Counted from the first letter of the stretch, positions 52,597 through 62,398 are shown. The stretch: DNA of 64,000 nt from Pseudomonas benzenivorans (GCF_024397895.1 NZ_CP073346.1:2728001-2792000), one strand, 5' to 3'. Numbers and translations: made by a program. Notes: generated by a model from the sequence alone, not told the origin.

Positions 52597-54734
52597 ACCT
52601 TCGCAAACTGCTGCTGGTGGCGCTGATCGGCGCCCTGATCGCCGCCTTCTTCTTCTTCGATCTCGGCCAGTACCTCAACCTGGAGGCAATCAAGGCCCAG
52701 CAGGCGGTCCTCAACGCTCAGGTCGCGGCCCACCCCTGGCAGGCCGCGGGGCTCTACTTCCTCGCCTATGTGGCGGTGACCGCCTTGTCGCTGCCGGGCG
52801 CGGCGCTGATGACCCTGCTGGCCGGTGCGCTGTTCGGCCTGCTCGAGGGCTTCGTCCTGGTGTCCTTCGCCTCCACCCTGGGCGCCAGCCTGGCCATGCT
52901 CAGCAGCCGCTTCGTGCTGCGCGACTGGGTGCAGAGCCGCTTCGGCAAGCGCCTGGCGAGCATCGACGCGGGCATCGAGCGCGAGGGCGCCTTCTACCTG
53001 TTCGCCCTGCGCCTGGTGCCGATCTTTCCGTTCTTCGTGATCAACCTGGCCATGGGCCTGACCCGCCTGCCGCTGCGCACCTTCTGGTGGGTCAGCCAGG
53101 TCGGCATGCTGCCCGGCACCCTGGTCTACGTGAACGCCGGCCGCGAGCTGGGCCAGCTCGAGGGCCTGGGCGGCATCCTCTCGCCGGGCCTGCTCGGCGC
53201 CTTCGTCCTGCTCGGCCTGTTCCCGCTGCTGGCGCGCAAGCTGCTGGACCTGCTCAAGGCGCGCCGGGTCTACGCCGGCTGGCACAAGCCCAAGCATTTT
53301 GAGCGCAACCTGCTGGTGATCGGCGCCGGCGCCGGTGGCCTGGTCAGCGCCTATATCGCCGCGGCGGTGAAGGCCAGGGTCAGCCTGGTGGAGAAGCACC
53401 AGATGGGCGGCGACTGCCTGAATACCGGCTGCGTGCCGTCCAAGGCGCTGTTGCGCTCGGCCAAGCTGGCCCACGAGCTGCGCAAGGGCGAGGCCCTGGG
53501 CCTGCGCGGGGTGAGCGGGGAGGTGGACTTCGCCGCGGTGATGCAGCGCGTGCAGCGGGTCATCGGCGACATCGCCCCCCACGACTCGGTGGAGCGCTAC
53601 ACCGAACTGGGCGTCGAGGTGATCCAGGGCGCGGCGCGCATCACCTCGCCCTGGACGGTCGAGGTGGGCGGCGAAACCCTGAGCAGCCGAAACCTGATCA
53701 TCGCCGCCGGCGCCCGTCCCCTGGTGCCGAAGATTCCCGGCATGGAGCAGGTGCAGGCCTACACCTCGGACAATATCTGGACCCTGCGCGAACAGCCGCG
53801 CTGGCTGCTGGTGCTGGGCGGCGGGCCGATCGGCTGCGAGCTGGCCCAGGCCTTCCAGCGCCTGGGCAGCCAGGTGATCCAGGTGGAAATGGCCGAGCGC
53901 CTGCTGCCGCGCGAGGACAGCGACGCCAGCGCTGCGCTGCTGGCCAGCCTGCGGGCCGACGGCGTCGACGTGCGCCTGCAGCACCAGGCCGAGCGCTTCG
54001 AGCTGGTCGACGGCGAGCAGCGCATGGTCGCCCGTCGCCTCGACACCGGCGAGCAGGTGACCATCGCCTTCGACTGCCTGCTGCTGGCCCTCGGCCGGGT
54101 GGCCAACGTCAGCGGCTACGGGGTCGAGGAACTGGACCTCAGGCTGCGCGCCAACGGCACCCTGGAAACCGACGAGTACCTGGCCACGCGCTTCCCCAAC
54201 ATCTACGCGGTGGGCGACGTCACCGGCCCCTATCAGTTCACCCATGTCGCCGCGCACCAGGCCTGGTACGCCGCGGTCAACGCGTTGTTCGCTCCCTTCA
54301 AGCGCTTCAAGGCCGACTACCGGGTGATTCCCTACTGCACCTTCACCGCGCCGGAAGTGGCGCGGGTCGGCCTGTCGGAGGGCGAGGCGCGGCAGCAGGG
54401 GGTGGCCTACGAGGTCACCCGCTACGGCATCGACGACCTCGACCGGGCCATCGCCGACGAGGCCGCCCATGGCTTCGTCAAGGTGCTCACCGAGCCGGGC
54501 AAGGACCGCATCCTCGGCGTCAGCATCGTCGGCGAGCAGGCCGGCGAGCTGCTGGCCGAATACGTGCTGGCGATGAAGCACAACCTCGGCCTGAACAAGA
54601 TCCTCGGCACCATCCACAGCTACCCGACCCTTGCCGAGGCCAACAAGTACGCCGCCGGCGAGTGGAAGCGCGCCCACGCGCCCCAGGCCCTGCTGCGCTG
54701 GGTCGAGCGTTTCCACGGCTGGCGGCGCGGATGA
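52593..54734 (+). CDS. VTT/DedA membrane domain fused to a mercuric-reductase-like flavoprotein
   Basis: A 713-residue fusion. Residues 1-230 form a TVP38/TMEM64 (VTT) membrane domain (FLAYVAVTALSLPGAALMTLLAGALFGLLEG; LRLVPIFPFFVINLAMGL). From about 240 comes a pyridine-nucleotide-disulfide oxidoreductase (LLVIGAGAGGLVSAY) with redox pair GGDCLNTGCVPSKAL and the C-terminal dimer region HSYPTLAEANK. It lacks the MerA C-terminal Cys pair. A membrane-tethered dithiol reductase is suggested. Start overlaps the previous stop (ATGA). Confidence 0.9.
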   Translation: MNLRKLLLVALIGALIAAFFFFDLGQYLNLEAIKAQQAVLNAQVAAHPWQAAGLYFLAYVAVTALSLPGAALMTLLAGALFGLLEGFVLVSFASTLGASLAMLSSRFVLRDWVQSRFGKRLASIDAGIEREGAFYLFALRLVPIFPFFVINLAMGLTRLPLRTFWWVSQVGMLPGTLVYVNAGRELGQLEGLGGILSPGLLGAFVLLGLFPLLARKLLDLLKARRVYAGWHKPKHFERNLLVIGAGAGGLVSAYIAAAVKARVSLVEKHQMGGDCLNTGCVPSKALLRSAKLAHELRKGEALGLRGVSGEVDFAAVMQRVQRVIGDIAPHDSVERYTELGVEVIQGAARITSPWTVEVGGETLSSRNLIIAAGARPLVPKIPGMEQVQAYTSDNIWTLREQPRWLLVLGGGPIGCELAQAFQRLGSQVIQVEMAERLLPREDSDASAALLASLRADGVDVRLQHQAERFELVDGEQRMVARRLDTGEQVTIAFDCLLLALGRVANVSGYGVEELDLRLRANGTLETDEYLATRFPNIYAVGDVTGPYQFTHVAAHQAWYAAVNALFAPFKRFKADYRVIPYCTFTAPEVARVGLSEGEARQQGVAYEVTRYGIDDLDRAIADEAAHGFVKVLTEPGKDRILGVSIVGEQAGELLAEYVLAMKHNLGLNKILGTIHSYPTLAEANKYAAGEWKRAHAPQALLRWVERFHGWRRG

Positions 54735-55453
54735 GCCGGGCGCTGCTGGCCCTGGCCCTGCTGCCGGCCCTGGCCGTTGCCGACGCAGCGGACAACCGCC
54801 TGACCCCCTGGACGGCCGGGCCGCCCGGCGGCGAGTGGTCGGCGCCCTGGCGGGTGGCCGACATTCCCAAGCTCGAGGCGCCGCAGCGCAGCCTGGTCGA
54901 GCGGGACGGCCGCCTGGCGCTGCACATCCGGGCCGACGCCGCGGCCGGCGGCCTGCTGCACCCTTTGGACCTGCCCGGCGACCGCCCCTGGCAGCTGAGC
55001 TGGCAGTGGCGCAGCGAGGGGCGCCTGGAGCAGGCGCGCTTCGCCACCCGCGAGGGCGACGACTACGCCGCGCGGGTCTACGTGCTGCTCGACTACCCGC
55101 TGGACGAGCTGCCGTTCCTGACCCGGCAGAAGCTGCGCCTGGCCCGCACCTTCTACGACCCCAGCCTGCCGGCGGCGACCCTGAGCTACGTCTGGGACAA
55201 CCGCCGGGCGCCGGGCAGTCATGCCCGCAGCGCCTACACCGAACAGGTCGAGATGCGCGTGCTGCGCGGCCCCGAGGCGCCGCTGGGGCAGTGGCTGGAG
55301 GAGCGCCGCGACCTGCGCGCCGATGCCATCGCCGCCTTCGGCAGTGCGCCTTCGCGCATCCTCGGCGTGGTCTTCGCCGCCGACAGCGACAACACCGGCG
55401 AGCGGGTGGAGAGCTTCTTCGCCGCGCCCCACCTGCAACCCGCCGCCCCCTGA
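54731..55453 (+). CDS. Exported DUF3047 protein
   Basis: A 240-residue protein with a signal peptide (MSRALLALALLPALAVADAA) and the DUF3047 fold (SWQWRSEGRLEQARFATREGDDYAARVYVLLDY; LSYVWDNRRAPG; SDNTGERVESFFA). Function is unknown; the family is common in periplasmic, often redox- or metal-linked operons. Start overlaps the reductase stop by 4 bp. Confidence 0.85.
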   Translation: MSRALLALALLPALAVADAADNRLTPWTAGPPGGEWSAPWRVADIPKLEAPQRSLVERDGRLALHIRADAAAGGLLHPLDLPGDRPWQLSWQWRSEGRLEQARFATREGDDYAARVYVLLDYPLDELPFLTRQKLRLARTFYDPSLPAATLSYVWDNRRAPGSHARSAYTEQVEMRVLRGPEAPLGQWLEERRDLRADAIAAFGSAPSRILGVVFAADSDNTGERVESFFAAPHLQPAAP

Positions 55454-55524
55454 ATACGCCTTGCACGACGGCCGCTGCTGCCGCCATCCTCTGCGTCTGC
55501 CCCGCCGTGAAGAGCCGTTAGCCG

Positions 55525-56601
55525 ATGAACCACTACGACCTGATCCTGCTTGGCGCCGGCCACGCCCACCTCGGCGTGCTGCGCCGCTGGGCCCTGGTCG
55601 AGCGGCCGCCGGGACGCATCGCCCTGCTCAGCGCCGGCCCCCAGGCCTGGTACTCGGGCATGCTGCCGGGCCTGCTGGCGCAGCGCTTCGGCCCGGAGGA
55701 GTGCCGCATCGAGCTGGACCCGCTGTGCCGCGCGGCCAAGGTCGAGCTGATCGTCGCTCAGGCCGAGGGCCTGGACCCACAGCAGCGCCAGGTTCGCCTC
55801 GACGATGGCCGGCACCTGGCGACCCGCTGGCTGTCGCTGAACGTTGGCGCCGAGGTGGCTGCCCCGCCACAGCGCGGCGCGGCCATGCAGGCCCTGGCGG
55901 TCAAGCCCTTCGCCGACTTTCTCGCCGGCTGGCGCGCCTGGCAGGCCGATCCGCAGCCGTTGGCGATCCTCGGGGGCGGCGCGGCCGGGGTGGAACTGGC
56001 CCTGGCCCTGGCCGGCCAGGTGCCCGAGCTGTCGCTGTTCTGCTCCGCTCAGTTGCTCGAGGGCCACAACCCCGGCCTGCACATGCGCGCCTGGGGACAC
56101 CTGCGCCAGCGCGGGGTGCGGGTGCGCGAGCATTGCCCGATCGACCTGATCGACGGCGACCGCCTGGTCAGCGGCGAGGATCCGGTCTGGCGCGGCGGCC
56201 GCCTGCTCCTGGCCAGCGGCGCCCGGGCGCTGCCCTGGCTGGGGCACAGCGATCTGGCCTGCGACGCGGGCGGCTTCGTGCAGATCGGCGCCACCCTGCA
56301 GAGCCACTCCCACCCCTGGGTCTTCGCCGTCGGCGACTGCGCCAGCCTGCCGGGGGCGCGCAAGAGCGGGGTCTACTCGGTGCGCCAGGGCCCGGTGCTG
56401 GCGGCCAACCTCGCCGCCGTGCTGCGCGGTCAGCCACTGCGCCGCTACCGGCCGCAGCGCCACAGCCTGGCGCTGCTGGCCACCGGTGACGGCGGCGCGC
56501 TGATGGGCTGGCAGCAGTGGAGCGCCGGCGGCCAGCTGTTCGGGCGCTGGAAGGACCATCTGGACCAGGGCTTTATCCGCCGACACAGCATCTCCGGTTA
56601 G
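55525..56601 (+). CDS. FAD-dependent NDH-2/SelD-associated-type oxidoreductase
   Basis: A 358-residue flavoprotein with an N-terminal FAD motif ([16 protein letters not shown]), a central NAD motif ([19 protein letters not shown]) and the FAD-closing [12 protein letters not shown]. The GAGHAH start matches the branch that is fused to or next to selenide water dikinase and includes NDH-2-like enzymes. It follows DUF3047 by 71 bp and ends the arsS operon. The electron acceptor is unknown; a role in reducing an arsenic or selenium intermediate is only inferred. Confidence 0.85.
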   Translation: MNHYDLILLGAGHAHLGVLRRWALVERPPGRIALLSAGPQAWYSGMLPGLLAQRFGPEECRIELDPLCRAAKVELIVAQAEGLDPQQRQVRLDDGRHLATRWLSLNVGAEVAAPPQRGAAMQALAVKPFADFLAGWRAWQADPQPLAILGGGAAGVELALALAGQVPELSLFCSAQLLEGHNPGLHMRAWGHLRQRGVRVREHCPIDLIDGDRLVSGEDPVWRGGRLLLASGARALPWLGHSDLACDAGGFVQIGATLQSHSHPWVFAVGDCASLPGARKSGVYSVRQGPVLAANLAAVLRGQPLRRYRPQRHSLALLATGDGGALMGWQQWSAGGQLFGRWKDHLDQGFIRRHSISG

Positions 56602-56749
56602 CCTCGTTCGACCAAAGTGCGATGGCCGGGGCGCCCCCGGCATGCTCGAATCGACCGCACGCGAGGCCCGCCGGGAAGAGTCCCGAGGCGCCCCACGAGG
56701 CCGGTCGATTCGGCCTGGCATCGCCAGAACAACAACAACGAGGTCTGCC

Positions 56750-58318
56750 ATGAATTCTGCCGCCACCCGCCATCCGCGGGCCTGCCTGCTGCATGCCCTG
56801 GGCCTGGTCACGCTGCTGCTGGTCGTACAGCACCTGCAGTTGTCGCCCTACGTCGCCGTGCCGCTGCTCCTGTTGCTCGGCCTGTGGCCCTGGCTCGGCG
56901 CCTGGCGCGGCGGGGCGCAGGCCGCGCCAGGGGAGGCTGTTGCCGCCGGCGGCTTCTTCGCGCTGAGCCAGAACCTGTCCCGCCACACCTGTCACAACGC
57001 CCTGTCCGCCGCCCAGGTGGCCCACGCCGTGCAGCAACTGGCGGGCAAGCTGCAGTCCCAGCTCGGCGCCATCGACCAGGTGAGCCAGGGCGCCGAAGCC
57101 ATCACCGGCACCGAGCAGGACAGCGCCCAGCGTGCCCAGCAGACCCTGGCGGCCGCGCAGACCGTGCGCCAGAGCAGCGCCAGCGGTCAGCAGGAGGTGC
57201 AGCAGGCGATAGCGCGCATGCAGCAGCTCAGCGCCCAGACCGCCGCCAGCCGCGAGTTGATCGACGGCCTCGGCCGGCGCACCGAGCAGATCGAGCAGGT
57301 CACCCAGGTGATCCAGTCGATCGCCAGCCAGACCAACCTGCTGGCGCTCAACGCGGCCATCGAGGCGGCCCGCGCCGGTGAGCAGGGCCGCGGCTTCGCA
57401 GTGGTCGCCGACGAGGTGCGCAACCTCGCCGCCCGCACCGCCAGCGCCACCGAGGAGGTCGGCCAGATGGTCGCCGATATCCGCCAGCAGAGCGCCGCGG
57501 TGGTCAGCCATATCCAGCGTCAGGCCGATGAGCTGGAGCAGGCCGCGCGCCAGGTGGAACAGACCGGCGCGCAGCTGCACGGCATCGCCGAGCTGGCGGT
57601 GGACGTCGAGCGCCAGGTGGAGCAGATCAGCGCCGGCACGGCGAACAACCACGAACGCCTGGCCAGCCTGTTCGTCGCGGTGGAGCAGCTGCGCGGCGAC
57701 GTGCGCGCCAGCGAGGGCCAGACCCGTCAGCTCGGCGGCGCCGCCGAGCAGCTGGTCGGCCAGGCCGAGGCGGTCAGCGAGCAACTCGCCGAGGTCGGCC
57801 TGGACGCCTACCACCAGCGCATCTACGACCTCGCCCGCGAGGGCGCGGCGGCCATCGCCGCGCGCTTCGAGGCGGACGTCCAGGCCGGACGCATCGCCCT
57901 GGCCGACCTGTTCGACCGCCAGTACCAGGCGATCGCCGGCAGTTTTCCGGCCAAGTTCAAGACCCGTTTCGACGGCTACGCCGACCAGGTCCTGCCGGCC
58001 ATCCAGGAGCCCCTGCTGGCCCGCCATGAAGGCCTGGTGTTCGCCATCGCCAGTACCCCGGAAGGCTACGTGCCGACCCACAACAACGCCTTCAATCATC
58101 CGCCGACCGGCGACCGCGCCGTGGACACCGCGCGCAGTCGCAGCAAGCGCCTGTTCAACGACCGCACCGGCATCCGCTGTGGCAGTCACCAGCAGGCGCT
58201 GCTGCTGCAGACCTACATGCGTGACACCGGCGAGCTGATGCACGACCTGTCGGTGCCGATCCGCGTCCAGGGCCGCCACTGGGGCGGTCTGCGCCTGGGC
58301 TACAAACCGGAACCCTAG
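56750..58318 (+). CDS. Chemoreceptor with C-terminal sensor domain
   Basis: A 522-residue receptor-like protein. Two adjacent N-terminal membrane helices (about 14-50) come first with almost no periplasmic loop, then a coiled-coil signalling domain with the tip [18 protein letters not shown]. The C-terminal domain of about 140 residues contains [20 protein letters not shown] and [34 protein letters not shown]. No HAMP is evident. The sensor appears to be at the C-terminus and in the cytoplasm. Signal unknown. Confidence 0.88.
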   Translation: MNSAATRHPRACLLHALGLVTLLLVVQHLQLSPYVAVPLLLLLGLWPWLGAWRGGAQAAPGEAVAAGGFFALSQNLSRHTCHNALSAAQVAHAVQQLAGKLQSQLGAIDQVSQGAEAITGTEQDSAQRAQQTLAAAQTVRQSSASGQQEVQQAIARMQQLSAQTAASRELIDGLGRRTEQIEQVTQVIQSIASQTNLLALNAAIEAARAGEQGRGFAVVADEVRNLAARTASATEEVGQMVADIRQQSAAVVSHIQRQADELEQAARQVEQTGAQLHGIAELAVDVERQVEQISAGTANNHERLASLFVAVEQLRGDVRASEGQTRQLGGAAEQLVGQAEAVSEQLAEVGLDAYHQRIYDLAREGAAAIAARFEADVQAGRIALADLFDRQYQAIAGSFPAKFKTRFDGYADQVLPAIQEPLLARHEGLVFAIASTPEGYVPTHNNAFNHPPTGDRAVDTARSRSKRLFNDRTGIRCGSHQQALLLQTYMRDTGELMHDLSVPIRVQGRHWGGLRLGYKPEP

Positions 58319-58703
58319 GATCTGCTGGCGGCGGGTCAATGTTTAGTGCGAACGAAACCGAGCATGCGAACAATCGAATTTAACCGGCGCTGAGCGCCGT
58401 GCGAGCCTTTGGTCATGTCTTCGCCAGCCCGTCGCTCCGCCCCGTCCGCCCATTGCCCGCGCCAGCGGGTAGGCGGCGTGCTCGGGGTAGACGGCAGCAA
58501 CTCCCGCCTGCCTGAAATCCTCGCCTTCTGGGCGCTGTGGCATTGCCGCCACGCGCGCCCACCGGATGCACCTCTCGGCTATATCTGAATAGACCAGTCG
58601 CAACCCCTTGCGACCCTTTCCATCAGTGTCGTGCCGCCTGCTGCCGCGTCCGCGCCGCAGCTTCGCCGGCACAGTGCGCCGAGTCGGCGCTAACGAGAGC
58701 CCC
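58319..58703. other. Gap between the chemoreceptor and puuA-type genes
   Basis: About 385 bp. A GC-rich hairpin (CGGCGC-TGA-GCGCCG, 58385-58399) follows the receptor gene. Otherwise only the promoter region of the ligase gene is expected; no gene seen. Confidence 0.5.
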
Positions 58704-60080
58704 ATGTCATTCGCATCCGTGCAGGACGCCCAGGATTTCCTGGCGCACAACCCCGATATCGAACTGTTCGAACTGTTCATCCTCGACGCCAACGGCGTGC
58801 CGCGCGGCAAGCTGTTGCACCGCGACGAGCTGCTCGCCGTGTACCAGAGCGGCCGGCCGCTGCCCAGCACCATCCTCGGCCTGAGCATCAATGGCGACGA
58901 TGTGGAGGACACCGGGCTGGTCTGGGAGGTCGGCGACATCGACTGCCGCGCCTACCCGCTGCCCGGCAGCCTGGTGCGCCTGCCTTGGCGGCGCATCCCC
59001 ACCGCCGCGCTGCAGGTCAGCATGCACCCGCAGCAGGGCCTGCCGGCCACCGTCGCCGACCCCCGGCATGTGCTGGTGCGGATGATCGAGGGCCTCAAGG
59101 CCGAGGGCTTTCACCCGGTGATGGCCTGCGAGCTGGAGTTCTACCTGCTCGACCAGCGCCGCGATGGCGAGGGCCGGCCACAGCCGGCGCGGGATGCCGA
59201 CGGCGGCCGCCCGCGCAGCACCCAGGTCTACGGCCTGCGCGAGCTGGAGCAGCTCGAACCCTTCCTCAAGGACCTCTACGCCGCCTGCAAGGCCCAGGGC
59301 ATCCCGGCCCGCACGGCGATTTCCGAGTACGCCCCGGGCCAGGTGGAAATCACCCTGGAGCACGGCGACGCGCTGGCGGCCATGGACCAGGCCGTGCGCT
59401 ACAAGCGCCTGGTCAAGGGCGTGGCCAACAGCCATGGGATGCAGGCCTGCTTCATGGCCAAGCCCTTCGACCACCTGGCCGGCACCGGCATGCACATGCA
59501 TGTCAGCCTGGCCGACGCGGCCGGACGCAACCTGCTGGCCGGTGAGCCGAATGACCTCGACGGGCCGGCCGGCAGCCTGCTCAAGCAGGCCCTGGGCGGC
59601 ATGCTCGCCAGCCTGCTCGATTCCCTGCTGCTGTTCTGCCCCAACGCCAACTCCTACCGGCGCTTCCAGGCCAACAGCTACGCGCCGCTGGCGCCGACCT
59701 GGGGCGTCGACAACCGCACCGTCAGCCTGCGCGTGCCGGGAGGGCCGGCCGTCAGCCGGCATATCGAGCACCGCATCTGTGGCGCCGACGCCAACCCCTA
59801 CCTGGCCGCGGCGGCCATCCTCGCCGCCATCCACCGCGGCATTCGCGAGCGCCTCGACCCGGGCGCGCCCATCGAGGGCAATGGCTATGCCCAGGCCAAG
59901 ACGCTGCTGCCGACCGAGTGGCTGACCTCGATCCAGGCCCTGCAAGGCTCCGCCTGGGCCCGCGAGGCCCTGGGCGCGGACTTCCTCAAGGTCTACCTGG
60001 CGGTCAAGCGCGCCGAGTACCGCCAGTTCATGGCCGAGGTTGGCGAACAGGACTGGCGCTGGTACCTGACCCAGGCCTGA
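58704..60080 (+). CDS. puuA: Glutamine synthetase family gamma-glutamylpolyamine synthetase
   Basis: A 458-residue glutamine-synthetase-fold ligase starting MSFASVQDAQDFLAHNPDIE. It has ACELEFYLLDQ, MHMHVSLAD (metal-binding His-Met-His) and the substrate region NRTVSLRVPGGPAVSRHIEHRICGADANPYLAAAAI typical of PuuA/PauA/SpuI-type enzymes. It joins glutamate to putrescine or another polyamine. The following oxidase gene supports this role. It starts at ATG 58704, though the frame is open further upstream. Confidence 0.9.
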   Translation: MSFASVQDAQDFLAHNPDIELFELFILDANGVPRGKLLHRDELLAVYQSGRPLPSTILGLSINGDDVEDTGLVWEVGDIDCRAYPLPGSLVRLPWRRIPTAALQVSMHPQQGLPATVADPRHVLVRMIEGLKAEGFHPVMACELEFYLLDQRRDGEGRPQPARDADGGRPRSTQVYGLRELEQLEPFLKDLYAACKAQGIPARTAISEYAPGQVEITLEHGDALAAMDQAVRYKRLVKGVANSHGMQACFMAKPFDHLAGTGMHMHVSLADAAGRNLLAGEPNDLDGPAGSLLKQALGGMLASLLDSLLLFCPNANSYRRFQANSYAPLAPTWGVDNRTVSLRVPGGPAVSRHIEHRICGADANPYLAAAAILAAIHRGIRERLDPGAPIEGNGYAQAKTLLPTEWLTSIQALQGSAWAREALGADFLKVYLAVKRAEYRQFMAEVGEQDWRWYLTQA

Positions 60081-60093
60081 GCCCGGTATCTAT

Positions 60094-60203
60094 GGGTAGG
60101 GTGCGCGGGGGCGCCCAGCCTGTGCGCACCGATATATCTGTGTGCGCAGGGGCCAGGCGTCTCCGCGCGCCCTAAGACCTGCGGTGCGCACGGCGCACCC
60201 TAC
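60094..60203. repeat. REP-like GTGCGC/GCGCAC element (copy 3, double)
   Basis: Two facing copies, GGGTAGGGTGCGC and GCGCACCCTAC, with extra GTGCGC motifs between them, fill the gap between the ligase and oxidase genes. The largest of three related elements in the window. Confidence 0.75.
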
Positions 60204-60221
60204 GCTAACGAGGATTACTCC

Positions 60222-61535
60222 ATGAATGCTGTCACCCAGGCCGCACTTCCGGCCGCCGAGCGCTGTCCGTCCTACTACAGCGCCACCCTCAATGAGGAAA
60301 CCCGCTACCCGACCCTGAAGGGCCACCACAGCGTCGACGTGGTGATCATCGGTGGTGGCTTCACCGGCGTGGCCAGCGCCGTGGAGCTGGCCGAGCGCGG
60401 CCTCAAGGTGGCCGTGTTCGAGGCGAAGAAGATCGGCTGGGGCGCCACCGGGCGCAACGGTGGCCAGGTCACCGGCAGCCTGTCGGGCGACGCCGCCATG
60501 CGCAAACAGATGGGCAAGCGCCTGGGCCGCGAGGTGGACGACTTCATCTGGCAGCTGCGCTGGCGTGGCCACGACATCATCGAGCAGCGGGTGGCCAGGT
60601 ACGGCATCGCCTGCGACCTCAAGCACGGCCACCTGCACGCGGCGATGAAGCCCAGCCACATGGCCGAACTCGAGGCCGCCTATGAAGAGGCCGTGCGCCG
60701 CGGCATGGGCGCGGACGTCAGCCTGCTCGATGGCGCCGGGGTGCGCGAGCAGCTGGGCAGCGAGCTGTACTGCGGGGCGATCAAGAACAACCGCAACCTT
60801 CACCTGCACCCGCTCAACCTGTGCCTCGGCGAGGCCCGCGCGGCCGAGGGCCTCGGCGCGCTGATCTTCGAGCATTCCGAGGTGCTGCAGATCGTCCATG
60901 GCGCCAGGCCGGCGGTGATCACCGCCGAGGGGCGGATCGACGCCCGCCAGGTGCTGCTGGCCGGCGACGTCTACCACAAGCTGGAACCCAAGCAGCTCAA
61001 GGGCATGATCTTCCCGGCCATGGGCGGCATCGTCACCACCGCGCCGCTGGGCGAGCTGGCGCAGCAGATCAACCCCCAGGACCTGGCCGTCTACGACTGC
61101 CGCTTCGTCCTCGACTACCATCGCCTGACCGCCGACGGCCGCCTGCTGTTCGGCGGCGGCGCCAACTACTCCGGGCGCGATTCGCGGGACATCGCCGCCG
61201 AGCTGCGCCCGGCCATCGAGCGCACCTTCCCCCAGCTCAAGGGTGTGGCCATCGATTTTCAGTGGAGCTGCGCCATGGGCATCGTGATGAACCGCATTCC
61301 CCAGCTCGGCAAGCTGTCGGACCACGTCTGGTACTGCCAGGGCTACTCCGGCCACGGCATCGCCACCAGCCACATCATGGGCGAGATCATGGCCGAGGCG
61401 CTGACCGGCAGCCTGGGGCGCTTCGACACCTTCGCCGCCTGCAAGCACATCAAGGTGCCCCTGGGCGAGCAGCTGGGCAACCCGATGCTGGCGGTCGGCA
61501 TGTGGTACTACCAGTTGCTGGAGAAGCTGCGCTGA
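60222..61535 (+). CDS. puuB: FAD-dependent gamma-glutamylpolyamine oxidase
   Basis: A 437-residue DAO-family oxidase. Its FAD motif is VDVVIIGGGFTGVASAVELAERG (39-61), followed by the GWGATGRNGGQV segment that holds the flavin and a C-terminal CQGYSGHGIATSHIMGEIMAEAL. It matches PuuB/PauB enzymes, which oxidise gamma-glutamylputrescine to the aldehyde. It pairs with the ligase at 58704; the GABA formed is used by gabT/gabD at 45.6-48.6 kb. Confidence 0.9.
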   Translation: MNAVTQAALPAAERCPSYYSATLNEETRYPTLKGHHSVDVVIIGGGFTGVASAVELAERGLKVAVFEAKKIGWGATGRNGGQVTGSLSGDAAMRKQMGKRLGREVDDFIWQLRWRGHDIIEQRVARYGIACDLKHGHLHAAMKPSHMAELEAAYEEAVRRGMGADVSLLDGAGVREQLGSELYCGAIKNNRNLHLHPLNLCLGEARAAEGLGALIFEHSEVLQIVHGARPAVITAEGRIDARQVLLAGDVYHKLEPKQLKGMIFPAMGGIVTTAPLGELAQQINPQDLAVYDCRFVLDYHRLTADGRLLFGGGANYSGRDSRDIAAELRPAIERTFPQLKGVAIDFQWSCAMGIVMNRIPQLGKLSDHVWYCQGYSGHGIATSHIMGEIMAEALTGSLGRFDTFAACKHIKVPLGEQLGNPMLAVGMWYYQLLEKLR

Positions 61536-61608
61536 GTGCGGGTAGCGCGCTACATGGTGCTGGCGCGGAGAAGGGGTCGTTTAGATTGGGCCGGTTTCAG
61601 CACATAAA

Positions 61609-61706
61609 TAGGATGGGTTGAGTGAAACGCTACCCATCAGATACCCAGACAAACCAAAGTGCTGAGCCGGCGGCAGCATGGGTATCGCTGTGCTTAACCC
61701 ATCCTA
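61609..61706. repeat. Inverted-repeat element, TAGGATGGGTT arms (second REP-like family)
   Basis: Two 30 bp arms (61609-61638 and 61677-61706) are near-exact inverted copies, both starting TAGGATGGGTT when read outward to inward, around a 38 bp centre. The right arm runs into the stop codon of the DUF2986 gene. Family and sequence differ from the GTGCGC elements. Confidence 0.75.
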
Positions 61707-61868
61707 CGAACTCTCAGGAGTGATGCTTGAATCCGGGCTGGCTTCAGCGGCCAGTTTTAACCGATCGGCTTTGCTTATGTACGTGGATTTTTTCTTGGGT
61801 GCCTTTTTGGCATTGGCCTTTTTGGCGTGCGCCTCGAGTAGCTGTTTGATTTTCTTGCGGCGATTCAT
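61704..61868 (-). CDS. DUF2986 small basic protein
   Basis: A 54-residue Lys-rich protein read on the minus strand: MNRRKKIKQLLEAHAKKANA, then KKAPKKKSTYISKADRLKLA, ending PESS. This is the characteristic sequence of DUF2986, a small conserved protein of unknown function. Its TAG stop is formed by the outer bases of the repeat arm at 61677-61706. It is lost if only frames longer than 60 residues are considered. No clear ribosome site is visible. Confidence 0.82.
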   Translation of the reverse strand: MNRRKKIKQLLEAHAKKANAKKAPKKKSTYISKADRLKLAAEASPDSSITPESS

Positions 61869-62398
61869 GGGTTTAAGCCGTGTTAGTTAATAAGGGCATG
61901 CAAATAAAACGGGTTGCGTGAGTTGTCTAGCGGCTCGATGTCTCTGAGCTGATCATAAGTAGATCACTCCGCCCCTCCCTTTAGTTGATCATGGTTTGCT
62001 CCGGCTAGGACGGTAGTCGCTTGGAAGCGAATGGCGACTATCGGCCAATAGCGGTCATCGTTAGCCTACGTATACTGGCCAGATTGAAGGTACCGCTGTC
62101 GTGATCTAGGAGCAGCTGCCAAGAAAGCTCCAGCAGCAACCCCATTTACACAGGACTTAGTACACCCTTTTACACGATAATGCCAATCGCTCAGTGTGTA
62201 ACCAGAGCTGTCTTGTTCGCCTCTAACGTATAACCGAGCGCAGTAGCTTTCACCCAGTCTGCAGAGCAATAGAGGAGAGACCACAGATATCAGCCTACCC
62301 AATCGAACAAAACTAAAATTAATCGTGGTCTGTCCCTTGTTATCACGTGGCCTGCCCCCTGTTATCATATTCGCTGCATCTTAATTAGAGGTATTACT
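61869..62398. other. AT-richer intergenic region with tandem direct repeats
   Basis: About 530 bp, clearly lower in GC than the rest of the window. It holds two adjacent 22 bp direct repeats (62325-62346 and 62347-62368; 18 of 22 identical; core TGTTATCA). A 100-residue minus-strand frame (62066-62368) has no recognised family and its start lies in the repeats. Confidence 0.5.
62325..62368. repeat. Tandem 22 bp direct repeats upstream of the autotransporter-like gene
   Basis: Each unit starts GTGG and ends TGTTATCA plus one base; the four differences are all C/T transitions. They lie 30 bp before the next ATG. The CGTGGTCTGTCCC motif resembles sequences often found at mobile-element or insertion borders; that comparison is from memory only. 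Confidence 0.6.

Noticed and set aside
52485..55487. 1000-residue open frame on the minus strand opposite the VTT-reductase gene
   Set aside because: Ala/Arg/Gly/Gln-rich shadow of three well-supported plus-strand genes; no family motifs and typical of high-GC third-position bias.
62066..62368. 100-residue minus-strand frame in the AT-rich gap
   Set aside because: Begins inside the tandem repeats, no ribosome site or recognised family. A decayed gene remnant remains possible but unsupported.
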